From positions 824,563 through 888,562 of the forward strand of contig CAZCSV010000001.1 of assembly GCA_964501535.1 (NCBI GenBank): DNA of 64,000 nt. The letters are read 5' to 3'. Under the pieces are notes generated by a model. It was not told the DNA's origin. It saw only the letters and a program-made list of their open reading frames with translations, and did not search any database. The position numbers were made by a program, and so were the translations under genes. Every line of letters begins with the position of its first letter. Within the stretch, counting starts at the first letter, position 1. Source of the stretch: FEN-1279 sp964501535. GTDB taxonomy: Bacteria; Bacteroidota; Ignavibacteria; Tepidaquicellales; Tepidaquicellaceae. This document shows positions 1 to 8,176 of the stretch, piece after piece.

Positions 1-1252
1 TTGTACCTCCAAGCGATACGGTTAATTCAAAAATCTCTCTGATAGCAATTTCTGAATATAAATTCCATTTTTCTTCGGATAATTCTTTTTTTAATATATT
101 CACATGCAGATTTCCGTCTCCCGCATGCCCGTAACTTATAATTGTAATTCCATATTTCTGAGAAATTTCTCTTATACCTTTTAAAAGTTCAGGCATCTTG
201 TTTCTGGGAACAACCGTATCCTCTTCCTTATAAATGGAAATCGATTTCACAGCTTCTCCTACACTCCTCCTTAATTCCCATAAATCTTCCATTTTTTGCC
301 TTTCCTCTGCAAGTATGATATCAATTGCACCGAATTTTTCGGCTAGCTCTGCAATTATCTTAACTTCATCATCCAGAATACTCTCGGCGTTTCCATCCAA
401 TTCAATCAACAATTGTGCCTCGGAATCGGCATTCGGAAAAGGCTTGTTAATATGCTTCTCAGCCGCTTTAACCGACTCTTTCGTCAGAAATTCCAGAGCC
501 GATGGTACTATCCCGGACTTGTAAAATTCCGCAACGGATGATATACAATCTTCTACATTATCGAATGCAACTAGTAATACTTTTTTATGCTTTGGCAAAC
601 TAATAATCTTAAAAATTATCTTAGTTACAATCCCGAGTGTTCCTTCACTTCCAATTATCAATTGAGTGAGATTATATCCCGTCACGTTCTTTAACGTTCT
701 TGCACCCGATTCAATTATATCTCCTTTTGGCGTAACAAACTGTAACCCAAGCACATAATCTTTTGTAGTACCGTATTTCGCGGCTCTCGGACCTCCCGAA
801 CACTCGGCAATATTACCACCCAAGAAACAACTCCCTCTCGATGCCGGGTCTACAGGATAAAATAAACCCCTCGATTCCAGTTCCTCCTGAAAAACCTGCG
901 TTATTACTCCCGGCTCTACAATTGCCTGAAAATTATTTTCGTCAATTTCAAGTATTTTGTTAAATCTCTCCATGGATATGCATATTCCTCCTAAAACCGG
1001 CAGTGCTCCGCCGGATAATCCGGTACCACCGCCTCTCGGATACACGGGAATTAATTTTTCATTCGCAAGTTTAAGTAACCTCGATATTTCTTCCGCGGTT
1101 GAAGGTTTAACCACTGCTTCGGGAGGAAAAGATAAATCTTCTGTCTCATCCTTCGAATATTTTTCAATCGATTCCGAATCGGTAAATAAATAATCACAGC
1201 CGACAATCTCTTCTATCCTTTTTAGTATTTCGGAATCGATTTTATTATACAT
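1..1252 (-). CDS. glcD: FAD-linked oxidase, GlcD/D-lactate dehydrogenase type (3' end cut by window)
   Basis: My reverse-strand translation from the ATG at 1252 gives about 417 codons with no stop before the window edge. It reads as a flavin-dependent 2-hydroxy-acid oxidase: an N-terminal PCMH-type FAD domain with RGGGTGLSGGA (about residues 63-73), a TLKNVTGYNLTQL stretch and GSEGTLGIVT, then the C-terminal FAD-oxidase domain with the conserved YGHAGDGNLHVN. Family members are about 460-500 residues, so only the last 50 or so residues are missing. Such enzymes oxidise glycolate or D-lactate and pass electrons on to other carriers; the exact substrate cannot be read here. It is the last gene in its direction in the window, and the next gene upstream lies beyond a repeat-filled gap. 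Confidence 0.9.
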   Translation of the reverse strand, partial: MYNKIDSEILKRIEEIVGCDYLFTDSESIEKYSKDETEDLSFPPEAVVKPSTAEEISRLLKLANEKLIPVYPRGGGTGLSGGALPVLGGICISMERFNKILEIDENNFQAIVEPGVITQVFQEELESRGLFYPVDPASRGSCFLGGNIAECSGGPRAAKYGTTKDYVLGLQFVTPKGDIIESGARTLKNVTGYNLTQLIIGSEGTLGIVTKIIFKIISLPKHKKVLLVAFDNVEDCISSVAEFYKSGIVPSALEFLTKESVKAAEKHINKPFPNADSEAQLLIELDGNAESILDDEVKIIAELAEKFGAIDIILAEERQKMEDLWELRRSVGEAVKSISIYKEEDTVVPRNKMPELLKGIREISQKYGITIISYGHAGDGNLHVNILKKELSEEKWNLYSEIAIREIFELTVSLGGT

Positions 1253-1310
1253 GTAATAAAAATATAAAAAATTGATTATAGAATATAGTTAAATCAAAGA
1301 ATTCGTATAA

Positions 1311-1382
1311 TTCATAAGATTCTTAAAATTTATAAGATTTTTAAAATTCATAAGATTCTTAAAATTTATAAGATTTTTAAAA
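1311..1382. repeat. 18-bp tandem repeat, four copies
   Basis: Four head-to-tail copies of TTYATAAGATTYTTAAAA occupy 1311-1328, 1329-1346, 1347-1364 and 1365-1382. Copies 1 and 3 are identical, as are copies 2 and 4, so there is also a 36-bp period. The array sits in the 304-bp gap between the GlcD gene and the T9SS protein gene, upstream of the GlcD start. No function can be assigned; it is very AT-rich and may overlap the GlcD promoter region. Confidence 0.9.
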
Positions 1383-1401
1383 TTCTTTAGACAAAAAAAT
1401 A

Positions 1402-1518
1402 GGACTCCGTCAGGAATCCAATATTAGTAACAAATAGAACAAAACAGAATAGGACTCCGTCAGGAGTCCAATATCAGTAATAAATAAAACAAAAAAAACA
1501 GGACTCCGTTAGGAGTCC
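1402..1518. repeat. Three palindromic GGACTCC..GGAGTCC repeats, 49-50 bp period
   Basis: Three hairpin units lie at 1402-1419, 1452-1469 and 1501-1518. Each is a 7-bp stem (GGACTCC/GGAGTCC, with one mismatch in the first copy) around a GTCA or GTTA loop. The spacers between hairpins are also similar (ATATTAGTAACAAATA-like), so the whole 49-50 bp unit is tandemly repeated. They are immediately downstream of the T9SS gene that ends at 1557, so they may act as transcription terminators or RNA stabilisers, or be a REP-like dispersed family. No downstream run of Ts is seen right after each stem. Confidence 0.85.
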
Positions 1519-1556
1519 AATAAACTTAAGTCTTTTGAATTTTACGAATTAAAATA

Positions 1557-3041
1557 CTACTTTATCATAATCAATTTCTTGACATCAGAATAGTATTTCC
1601 CGTCAATAGTGTTTAATTCAAGTTTATAAAAATAAAAACCGGAATTAAGGTCCTTGCCATTAAATTGGAAAGAATAAGTTCCTGCATTAATACTGCTATT
1701 CAATAGCGACTGAATTTCCTGACCTAAAGCATTGTATACAGTTAGTTTTACATTCCCACTATTTGGAATAGAAAATTGAATATTCGTAGAAGGATTGAAC
1801 GGATTCGGGTAATTCTGCTCCAGTGAAAAAGACGTGGGGATTTCGGTTGAAATACTCTTTATTCCGACATTTCCCGTTGGATTGCGTTTGTAACAAATTT
1901 CCTCGCTTGGACCGTATTTTAGGTCATGCCATACAACATGCACAATCGAACCGGAAACTGCAATATGAGGACGCTTGGAATCAGCAACGTTATCCATCAG
2001 GCGTGTGTCTGCTCCCCAGTTTATTCCGCCGTCGCTGGAGCGTTTGTAGTAGATTTCCCAGTTGCCGTCGCTAAAGTCTTGCCAGACAATATGCACAATC
2101 AAACCCGAGACTGTGATGGAGGGATACTCAGAAGAATAAGTGTTATTCGTCAGGCGTGTATCCGCCCCCCAACTTATTCCGTTATCCGTGGAGCGTTTGT
2201 AATATATCTCCACATTGTTGCTGCCGTGTCGCTCGTCTTCCCAAACAACATTCACAATCGAACCGGAGACTGCAATTGAGGGAAATCTGGAATAAGCAGT
2301 GTTATTCGTCAGGCGTATATCAGCTCCCCAGTTTATTCCGCCGTCTGTTGAACGTTTGAAGTATATCTCATCATTACCGTCGCGATTATCATACCATACT
2401 ATGTGAACATTCGAGCCCGAGACTACAATGGAGGGATACTTGGAAACTGCAGTGTTATTCGTCAGGCGTGTATCCGCTCCCCAGGTAAGGCCGCCGTCTG
2501 TGGAGAGTTTGTAGTATATCTCTCCGTTGAGGCCGTCGCGACTGTCAAACCATACAATATGCACATTCGAGCCTGAGACTGCGATTGAGGTATTGTTTTT
2601 GCCATATGGGTTATTCGTAAGTCGTGTATCTGCTCCCCAGTTTATTCCGCCATCTGTGGAGCGTTTGTAGTAAATTTCAGAGTAGTAGCCGTCGCGAATG
2701 TCCTGCCATACTACATGCACAATTGAGCCGTTTACTGCGATTGAGGGGCTCTCGGAATTGGCACTGTCAATATTCGTTAGACGTGTATCGGCTCCCCAGT
2801 TTGTTCCGCCGTCTGTGGAGCGTTTGTAATAGATTTCCCAGCAACCGTCGCGAAAGTCATACCATACTGTATGCACCATGTTACCGTTGGCCGCAATACA
2901 CCATGCATTATTATATGATGTATAAGAATATTCGGGATCATTTGTCAACCGTATATCGGGCTCCCACTGTGCTCCGCAAAACTTGATATTTAATGTTAAA
3001 TGTAAAATTATTACTGCCGAAAATAGAAAAACTTTTTTCAT
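1557..3041 (-). CDS. Secreted sialidase/BNR-repeat protein with T9SS C-terminal sorting domain
   Basis: A 494-residue exported protein. Residues 1-24 form a signal peptide (MKKVFLFS start, hydrophobic core, cleavage near FCGAQ). Residues about 28-405 are seven repeats of about 52 residues with the pattern DTRLTNN..PSIAVSGS.VHIVW.D.RDG..EIYYKRSTDGG.NWGA. STDGG.NW is an Asp-box (BNR) motif, which points to a beta-propeller; seven repeats would fit a seven-bladed one, but that is inference. The catalytic residues of a true sialidase are not recognisable, so a binding or structural role is more likely than hydrolysis. Residues about 415-494 are a type IX sorting domain with NYPNPFNPSTNI and a final VKKLIMIK, so the protein should be exported and anchored or released at the outer membrane. 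Confidence 0.88.
   Translation of the reverse strand: MKKVFLFSAVIILHLTLNIKFCGAQWEPDIRLTNDPEYSYTSYNNAWCIAANGNMVHTVWYDFRDGCWEIYYKRSTDGGTNWGADTRLTNIDSANSESPSIAVNGSIVHVVWQDIRDGYYSEIYYKRSTDGGINWGADTRLTNNPYGKNNTSIAVSGSNVHIVWFDSRDGLNGEIYYKLSTDGGLTWGADTRLTNNTAVSKYPSIVVSGSNVHIVWYDNRDGNDEIYFKRSTDGGINWGADIRLTNNTAYSRFPSIAVSGSIVNVVWEDERHGSNNVEIYYKRSTDNGISWGADTRLTNNTYSSEYPSITVSGLIVHIVWQDFSDGNWEIYYKRSSDGGINWGADTRLMDNVADSKRPHIAVSGSIVHVVWHDLKYGPSEEICYKRNPTGNVGIKSISTEIPTSFSLEQNYPNPFNPSTNIQFSIPNSGNVKLTVYNALGQEIQSLLNSSINAGTYSFQFNGKDLNSGFYFYKLELNTIDGKYYSDVKKLIMIK
1890..2972 (-). repeat. Coding tandem repeat of about 156 bp, seven units
   Basis: Seven copies of the unit that encodes the Asp-box propeller repeats of the T9SS protein. 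Nucleotide conservation is visible in every unit, for example plus-strand GTTATTCGTCAGGCGTGTAT and TCCGCCGTCTGTGGAGCG, with only scattered changes. Such homogeneity suggests recent duplication or gene conversion among units. Outer boundaries are approximate. Confidence 0.75.
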
Positions 3042-3114
3042 ATTTTTTTATTTTATGATTTAAAAAAATTCAGTTAATTTGAATTATTCCAAGTCTTTCT
3101 AAACTCAATAAATT

Positions 3115-3144
3115 CGCAGGTCAGAAAAAGGTTCCCGACCTGCG
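3115..3144. repeat. Inverted repeat between the two T9SS genes
   Basis: CGCAGGTC at 3115-3122 and GACCTGCG at 3137-3144 form a perfect 8-bp stem with a 14-base loop. It lies in the 173-bp gap downstream of the second T9SS gene. No T-run follows on the minus strand, so it is not a textbook terminator, although a structure that stabilises or ends the upstream transcript is possible. Confidence 0.6.
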
Positions 3145-3214
3145 TATAATAATTTATTATTATAATAATGTTCCCGATTCAATATATCGGTATTTCTGAT
3201 TAATTGGTCCCTCG

Positions 3215-4249
3215 CTACTTAATCAATAGCATTTTCTTTGTCTCTGTGTATGAATTCGTTTGCAGGCGGAAGAAATATACTCCGCTGTTGAGCATCGAGC
3301 CGTCTAATGTGGCTTCATAAGTTCCGGGTTGGAGAATTTCATTCACCAATACGGCAACTTCCTTCCCAAGAATATCAAAAACGTTTAACTTTACTAACTC
3401 TTTACTTGCAACTTTAAACTGAATATTCGTTACCGGATTAAAAGGATTCGGATAGTTCTGGGATAATTCAAATTTATCTGCTAAGGAACCGATTGGTTTT
3501 ATTCCTATGACTATTGATGACCAGCTTGTGGAAATCCGAATGCCATCGATTATAACAGTCGGTGCATAAGTCGAAGAACCTTGTCTTAATGCAACTCTAC
3601 CTAAATCAGCTGCGTCCGTAGCAGGAAATGTAGCAGGTCCGATCGTCGGGGTTGTCGGCTCAGTTTGCGGTAAAGTTGGTGAAGTAAATATAAATACGCT
3701 TAACTCATCATCAGTCGTTGTTCCGGTATTAAACTTATATTTTACAACTGCTAAATAAGTCGTGTTTTTTAAATATACTGATGACCCCCAAACTACAGGA
3801 TTTGACGCAAATGCACCTTTTGTTATACCAAACATCACACCACTTAAAGAATCTTTAACATAGAATCTGCATGTGTAATTTGTAGTTGATGTAGACGGAA
3901 GCATTGCAATACAATAATCACCCCCGAGTGCCTTTATACTGTCAACATTTATCATAAAAGAAGTATAAATGGAACCTGATGAAACTGGCGTGAATTCTTT
4001 GTAATTATCAATACCATTATTGCTTAATCTACAGGCATTTCCAATTCCTGATAAAGGATATCCGGTGTATGTTAATCCCGGAGAAACAATTTTAATATTA
4101 TTGACACTTCCACTGAATGCAATCCAGCCGTGTGCCCCAATTGTATCTCCAGATGGATAATCAAAGTTTTCAGTTAACAACGTCTGGGAATTCGCCCCAA
4201 TATAAAATGCAAAGACAAAAAGAATTACAACAGAAATTTTTAGTTTCAT
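3215..4249 (-). CDS. Secreted protein of unknown function with T9SS C-terminal sorting domain
   Basis: A 344-residue exported protein. Residues 1-22 are a signal peptide (MKLKISVVILFVF.., cleavage after ANSQ). The middle (about 25-245) has no catalytic motif that I recognise; the opening LLTENFDYPSGDTIGAHGW and the beta-rich, Ser/Thr-rich sequence resemble the jelly-roll domains often carried by T9SS cargo. Residues about 260-344 are a type IX sorting domain with FELSQNYPNPFNPVTNIQF and a terminal KKMLLIK. It shares the tail type, but no repeats, with its downstream neighbour. Substrate or partner unknown. Confidence 0.85.
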   Translation of the reverse strand: MKLKISVVILFVFAFYIGANSQTLLTENFDYPSGDTIGAHGWIAFSGSVNNIKIVSPGLTYTGYPLSGIGNACRLSNNGIDNYKEFTPVSSGSIYTSFMINVDSIKALGGDYCIAMLPSTSTTNYTCRFYVKDSLSGVMFGITKGAFASNPVVWGSSVYLKNTTYLAVVKYKFNTGTTTDDELSVFIFTSPTLPQTEPTTPTIGPATFPATDAADLGRVALRQGSSTYAPTVIIDGIRISTSWSSIVIGIKPIGSLADKFELSQNYPNPFNPVTNIQFKVASKELVKLNVFDILGKEVAVLVNEILQPGTYEATLDGSMLNSGVYFFRLQTNSYTETKKMLLIK

Positions 4250-4338
4250 AATATTATTAGTTTAAATTATTTAAGATTGTAAGAATTTACTATTCTTTTT
4301 TAAAAAAAACTATACGAAAGATACTTCAGACGGAAAAT

Positions 4339-5538
4339 TTAATTATACTCGGTTGAAATATTTTTTATTGCCTTATTTTTTATGAAAATTAAAAAATAAA
4401 AAATTAACAATATTGAACCGATAAACGTAAAAATAAATGTTACGGATGGATTGAAGACACTCCATAAGAAACCTCCGATAATGCTTGCCAGAAAAGTGAA
4501 AACACTGCTTAATCCCGTGTAAAACCCTATGGCTGTCGCTGTATCTGTTCCGTTAACGATATTGCTTATCCATGCCTTTGAAATGCTTTCCGTTGCAGAT
4601 GCATAAAGACCATAGACAAAGAAAAGAAAAAAGATCACATCCAGACACGGTTGAAAAGCCATCCCCCCATATACAATAGCAAACATAATCAAACCCAAAC
4701 AGAATACAGTTTTTAATCCTAATTTATCAGCAGTTATACCTACCGGGTATGAAGAAATCGCATATATGAAATTATAAAAAATATATACTGCTATTACCTC
4801 TGCATCTGTATAACCTATATGTTTTATTAATAAAAGTAAAAAAATGTCCGACGAATTTATTAAAGAAAAAAATAAAAGACCTTTAACTAATTTTTTATAT
4901 TCTTTGTTAGCGATTTTCCAGTATTTAAGAAAATCAAAAAATCCCCTTGTTGTTATGCTTGGAACCGAATTATTTTTTTTCTCCTTAATTAATAAAGATA
5001 TTAATACTGCGGAAATTCCCGGTATAAATGCAATTAAGAAAATAAAACTGAAATTCCCCGGAAAAATCATTATTAATATTAGCGCAAAAATCGGCCCTAT
5101 CATGGCACCTGCTGTATCCATTGCCCTGTGAAAACCGAATACTCTGCCCTTAGTTTCTTCAGTGGATTCCGATGAAAGCATTGCATCTCTTGCAGATGTT
5201 CTTATTCCCTTCCCAAGTCTGTCAACGGTTCTTGTAAAGAAAATCCACAATGGATAGGTAAATGCCGCTAACATAGGTTTTGACAATGAACTCAATAAAT
5301 ACCCTATCCTGACAAAGGGTGCTCTTTTACCTGACCTGTCAGACATATTTCCAAAATATCCTTTACTTAGTCCAGCTGTTACTTCTGCAAATCCTTCAAG
5401 CAATCCAATCAATAAAGCAGAAAAACCGATGGTTTGAAGATATATCGGCATCAGCGGATATAGCATTTCGCTTGCAATATCAGTAAACAAGCTAACTAAA
5501 CTCAATAACCAAACTGTTTTACTGATTTTATTTTTCAA
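4339..5538 (-). CDS. Major facilitator superfamily transporter
   Basis: A 399-residue inner-membrane protein with about 12 hydrophobic helices. The N-terminal half holds SLFTDIASEMLYPLMPIYLQ and GLLEGFAEVTAGLSKGYFGNMSDR, with the loop 2-3 pattern G.MSDRSGKR typical of MFS carriers; TVDRLGKGIRTSARDAML lies near residues 110-128. This subgroup of bacterial MFS proteins has no settled substrate, so none is proposed. Its last gene-side neighbour is the flippase-like gene 65 bp upstream in the same orientation. Nearby genes are envelope related, which hints at, but does not show, a lipid or precursor role. Confidence 0.85.
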   Translation of the reverse strand: MKNKISKTVWLLSLVSLFTDIASEMLYPLMPIYLQTIGFSALLIGLLEGFAEVTAGLSKGYFGNMSDRSGKRAPFVRIGYLLSSLSKPMLAAFTYPLWIFFTRTVDRLGKGIRTSARDAMLSSESTEETKGRVFGFHRAMDTAGAMIGPIFALILIMIFPGNFSFIFLIAFIPGISAVLISLLIKEKKNNSVPSITTRGFFDFLKYWKIANKEYKKLVKGLLFFSLINSSDIFLLLLIKHIGYTDAEVIAVYIFYNFIYAISSYPVGITADKLGLKTVFCLGLIMFAIVYGGMAFQPCLDVIFFLFFVYGLYASATESISKAWISNIVNGTDTATAIGFYTGLSSVFTFLASIIGGFLWSVFNPSVTFIFTFIGSILLIFYFLIFIKNKAIKNISTEYN

Positions 5539-5603
5539 ATGAGAAAGAGTAAATTAGATTACAGATAATTAAATACTGTATTAATAAAATATCAACATGA
5601 TAT

Positions 5604-6608
5604 CTATAAACCTGTATTAAACTTGAAATTTTCTTTTATGGAATAGTAAAAACCAATTATCAACAAAAATATGAAGCCTAATAAATGACTGATTGTTGCA
5701 TATCCGATTGCAGTTTCCTGATTGATGCCGAAAATATTTACCAAAGTCATTCTGATAAAGAGGTGAAAAGTCCCCGCTGAATTTCCGGGAAGTGGTAGAG
5801 TCTGAGCAAATGACATCATAACGAGAATCAAATTTGCATCTATGAAAGTCAAATCAATATCGAATGCAAAAAATGTTATATAAGATGAAAAAGCATATGA
5901 TACCCATAGTGTCACAGTTAAAAGGAAAATTTTAAAATAATATTTCGGATATTTTATAAATAAAAATCCGTTTATCAGAGATATGAAAATCTTGTGAATT
6001 TTTTCCTGATATTTTTCGGGTAAAATTTTCGAAGTTATTTTTTCAACAATTATCTCCGTCTTTTCCAAATTAAAAAGCATTATAACAACGATTAATACAA
6101 ACAATAAAATTGCAGCTGAAAAATATAACGATATCATTTCGATATTATACTCTCCGAAAGTATCCGATATTCTTTGTCTATAGTATAATATGCACAATCC
6201 AAAAACAATAAACATAGACAGCATGTCGAAAATTCTCTCGACAACTATCGTTCCAAATGCTGATGCTCTGGAGATGTTTTCCTTTTTAGCGAGTAATACA
6301 GGCCTTGAAACTTCCCCGGAACGTGGGATCAGGGCATTCATCATATATCCTATCATTACGGCTGAGAACAGATTTTTTGTACTGATATTTTCCTTTAAAG
6401 GATTTAACAAATATTTCCATCTCAATGCCCTTATATAACTTCCAAAAACCGAACCTATTACCACGCCTATTAAAGCATATATATATTTTGTCTTTTCTAA
6501 CTCTGACAGCAATCCGTTAAAATCAATACCCCTAAATGCAAGATATATAAAAAAAACAAGTAAAATTGTCAGTATAGAAAAACGAAATATTTTTTTAAAA
6601 TTATGCAT
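5604..6608 (-). CDS. Lysylphosphatidylglycerol synthase TM-region / UPF0104 flippase-like protein
   Basis: A 334-residue integral membrane protein with about eight helices that matches the AglD/MprF-type flippase-like family (lysylphosphatidylglycerol synthase TM region). Recognisable features are GSYIRALRWKYLL (about residues 57-69), NALIPRSGEVSRPVLLAKKE (about 93-112), VVERIFDM (about 125-132) and a C-terminal LPLPGNSAGTFHLF. It lacks the cytosolic transferase domain of full-length MprF, so it is the membrane part only. Such proteins are linked to lipid or glycolipid translocation; the substrate is unknown. It follows the LolA-like gene by 88 bp in the same direction. Confidence 0.85.
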   Translation of the reverse strand: MHNFKKIFRFSILTILLVFFIYLAFRGIDFNGLLSELEKTKYIYALIGVVIGSVFGSYIRALRWKYLLNPLKENISTKNLFSAVMIGYMMNALIPRSGEVSRPVLLAKKENISRASAFGTIVVERIFDMLSMFIVFGLCILYYRQRISDTFGEYNIEMISLYFSAAILLFVLIVVIMLFNLEKTEIIVEKITSKILPEKYQEKIHKIFISLINGFLFIKYPKYYFKIFLLTVTLWVSYAFSSYITFFAFDIDLTFIDANLILVMMSFAQTLPLPGNSAGTFHLFIRMTLVNIFGINQETAIGYATISHLLGFIFLLIIGFYYSIKENFKFNTGL

Positions 6609-6696
6609 TCACCAGTTCAGTCAATAAATCAGTTTTTAAAAGAATATATAATAATTTGAATAACAGCTCAGATTTTAGAATAGCTTACCCCAAAAA

Positions 6697-7326
6697 TCAA
6701 CGTAAATCAATTACTTCAACACCTTCCGGAGGAGAGAAAGAAAATTTCGATGAACCTAAACCCACATCAAGTGAAATTTTTTTCAATGTATACGTAGAAC
6801 TCGATTCCGAAGAATTAATAGTAATTTTTCTTATAAAATTATCATCTTTACCTACCCATATCTTCGCAGACTTCACAGAACCCTTATGTCTTGGTGATAA
6901 TTTTAATAAATAGCATTCGGAACCGGATATTGTCTCTGTTCCTTCTAAATCAGAATAAAAATTTTCAGGATAACTGAATAAAAATTTATTTGGCGAAAAT
7001 GTATTCCCGTCTTTTTTATAGTTATCTATTACAACTTGTTTTTTCTTCTTGTAATATGACCACGATGTAACTCCATCCGTTACAATAATTTCGTTCTTAG
7101 ATTCTATTCTGTATTTATCTTCCTTTTGAATATATATTGTGCCCGAAGATGATTGTGAACTGCCGGAGGAATACTTAATATAATGCGAAAAAGTTGCCTG
7201 AGCATCTTTTATGCTATTGTACTTTGACTGTACATTTTTTATTATTTCCTGTGCATCCTGGGCAAATAAAGTATTAAAAAACAATATTACAGAAACAAAC
7301 GTGAAGTATTTTATAGTTATTTTCAT
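6697..7326 (-). CDS. lolA: LolA-like outer-membrane lipoprotein carrier protein
   Basis: A periplasmic protein of 209 residues from the start chosen here. The start MKITIKYFTFVSV gives a clean signal peptide ending at FAQ; an upstream ATG at 7347 would add seven residues and is less likely. After cleavage the sequence follows the LolA pattern: DAQEIIKNVQSKYNSIKDAQATF near the start, then beta strands with YRIESKNEIIVTDGVTSWSY and a late KIWVGKDDNFIRKI. LolA ferries lipoproteins from the inner to the outer membrane. The next genes upstream encode DUF3108 and CtpA-type envelope proteins, which fits an envelope cluster. Confidence 0.85.
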   Translation of the reverse strand: MKITIKYFTFVSVILFFNTLFAQDAQEIIKNVQSKYNSIKDAQATFSHYIKYSSGSSQSSSGTIYIQKEDKYRIESKNEIIVTDGVTSWSYYKKKKQVVIDNYKKDGNTFSPNKFLFSYPENFYSDLEGTETISGSECYLLKLSPRHKGSVKSAKIWVGKDDNFIRKITINSSESSSTYTLKKISLDVGLGSSKFSFSPPEGVEVIDLR

Positions 7327-7387
7327 AAATGCATTATTTTTAATCAATATATAAGTTAAAGAATAATAAAAAATTATTCAATTCAAT

Positions 7388-8170
7388 TTATTTATCAAAA
7401 ACTGGCGGGGTCCAGTTCTTCTTCTTGTATGAGGTTAATTCGAGCGTAATACTGCCTATTGAAACGTTGAATTTGGCTTTTAATGGTACTCGGGCATTAT
7501 CATCTGATAACCAGCTTATAAATTCTCCCGTCAAACCAAAAACACCCACAAAATGTGCAGTCCCTATTATTTTTATTGCAGACATATCATAATCTTTTAA
7601 ATCACTTGACACAACATCTTTGTTCATGTTAAAAGAATAGTTTACTGTCGATTCCTGCGAATTTATGTAAACAGGTACAATATAATTCTTGTTTACTAAC
7701 GAATGTATCCTGGCATTATAAAATAAGGATAATCCGTCTTGAAATCTCTTCTTTTCATCAATTTTTATTTCTTTTTTTTCTTCATTACGAAAGTTCTTAT
7801 CATTTTTTGCAATAATAATTCCTTTGTCATAATCAAAAGTATAATCGATGTGATTTATTTCTTTTTCTTTAAATTCGGATGAATAAAATCTGACCGAAAA
7901 AATCGAATCACCTTTACTAAGCATAGTCGACTCGAAGAAATAATTTATCTTTATTAATGGAAGTGCCTCGTAATTTTTTAGTTCTGCAGTTGCAGTATAT
8001 TTTTTTGTAGCTGCATCATAACCCGAAATCTTGAATTTCACTTCGCCCAGTTTTATAAAGCCATAATACACTTTGTAATTCAGCTCTTCCCCTACTTCAA
8101 GAATTCTGTTATATGCATTGACATTCGCAGATAAATAAAATAAAAATAATATGAAAAAAATCTTTCTCAA
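7388..8170 (-). CDS. DUF3108 domain protein, exported
   Basis: A 260-residue protein with an N-terminal signal peptide (MRKIFFILFLFYLSANVNA). The body begins LEVGEELNYKVYYGFIKLGEVKF, which is the hallmark opening of DUF3108 proteins, and continues as a beta-rich domain. The molecular function of the family is not established; members are predicted periplasmic or outer-membrane-associated. The start lies only 6 bp after the stop of the S41 peptidase gene, so the two are almost certainly co-transcribed, with lolA following after a further 61 bp. Confidence 0.85.
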   Translation of the reverse strand: MRKIFFILFLFYLSANVNAYNRILEVGEELNYKVYYGFIKLGEVKFKISGYDAATKKYTATAELKNYEALPLIKINYFFESTMLSKGDSIFSVRFYSSEFKEKEINHIDYTFDYDKGIIIAKNDKNFRNEEKKEIKIDEKKRFQDGLSLFYNARIHSLVNKNYIVPVYINSQESTVNYSFNMNKDVVSSDLKDYDMSAIKIIGTAHFVGVFGLTGEFISWLSDDNARVPLKAKFNVSIGSITLELTSYKKKNWTPPVFDK

Positions 8171-8176
8171 AAATGA

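Noticed and set aside
1402..1518. Possible CRISPR array
   Set aside because: Only three units, palindromic cores of 18 bp, and the spacers are similar to each other, unlike CRISPR spacers; no cas genes in the window.
1823..2986. Several plus-strand frames opposite the BNR-repeat protein
   Set aside because: They repeat with the 156-bp period of the real gene and lack gene-like composition; they are antisense shadows of the repeat.
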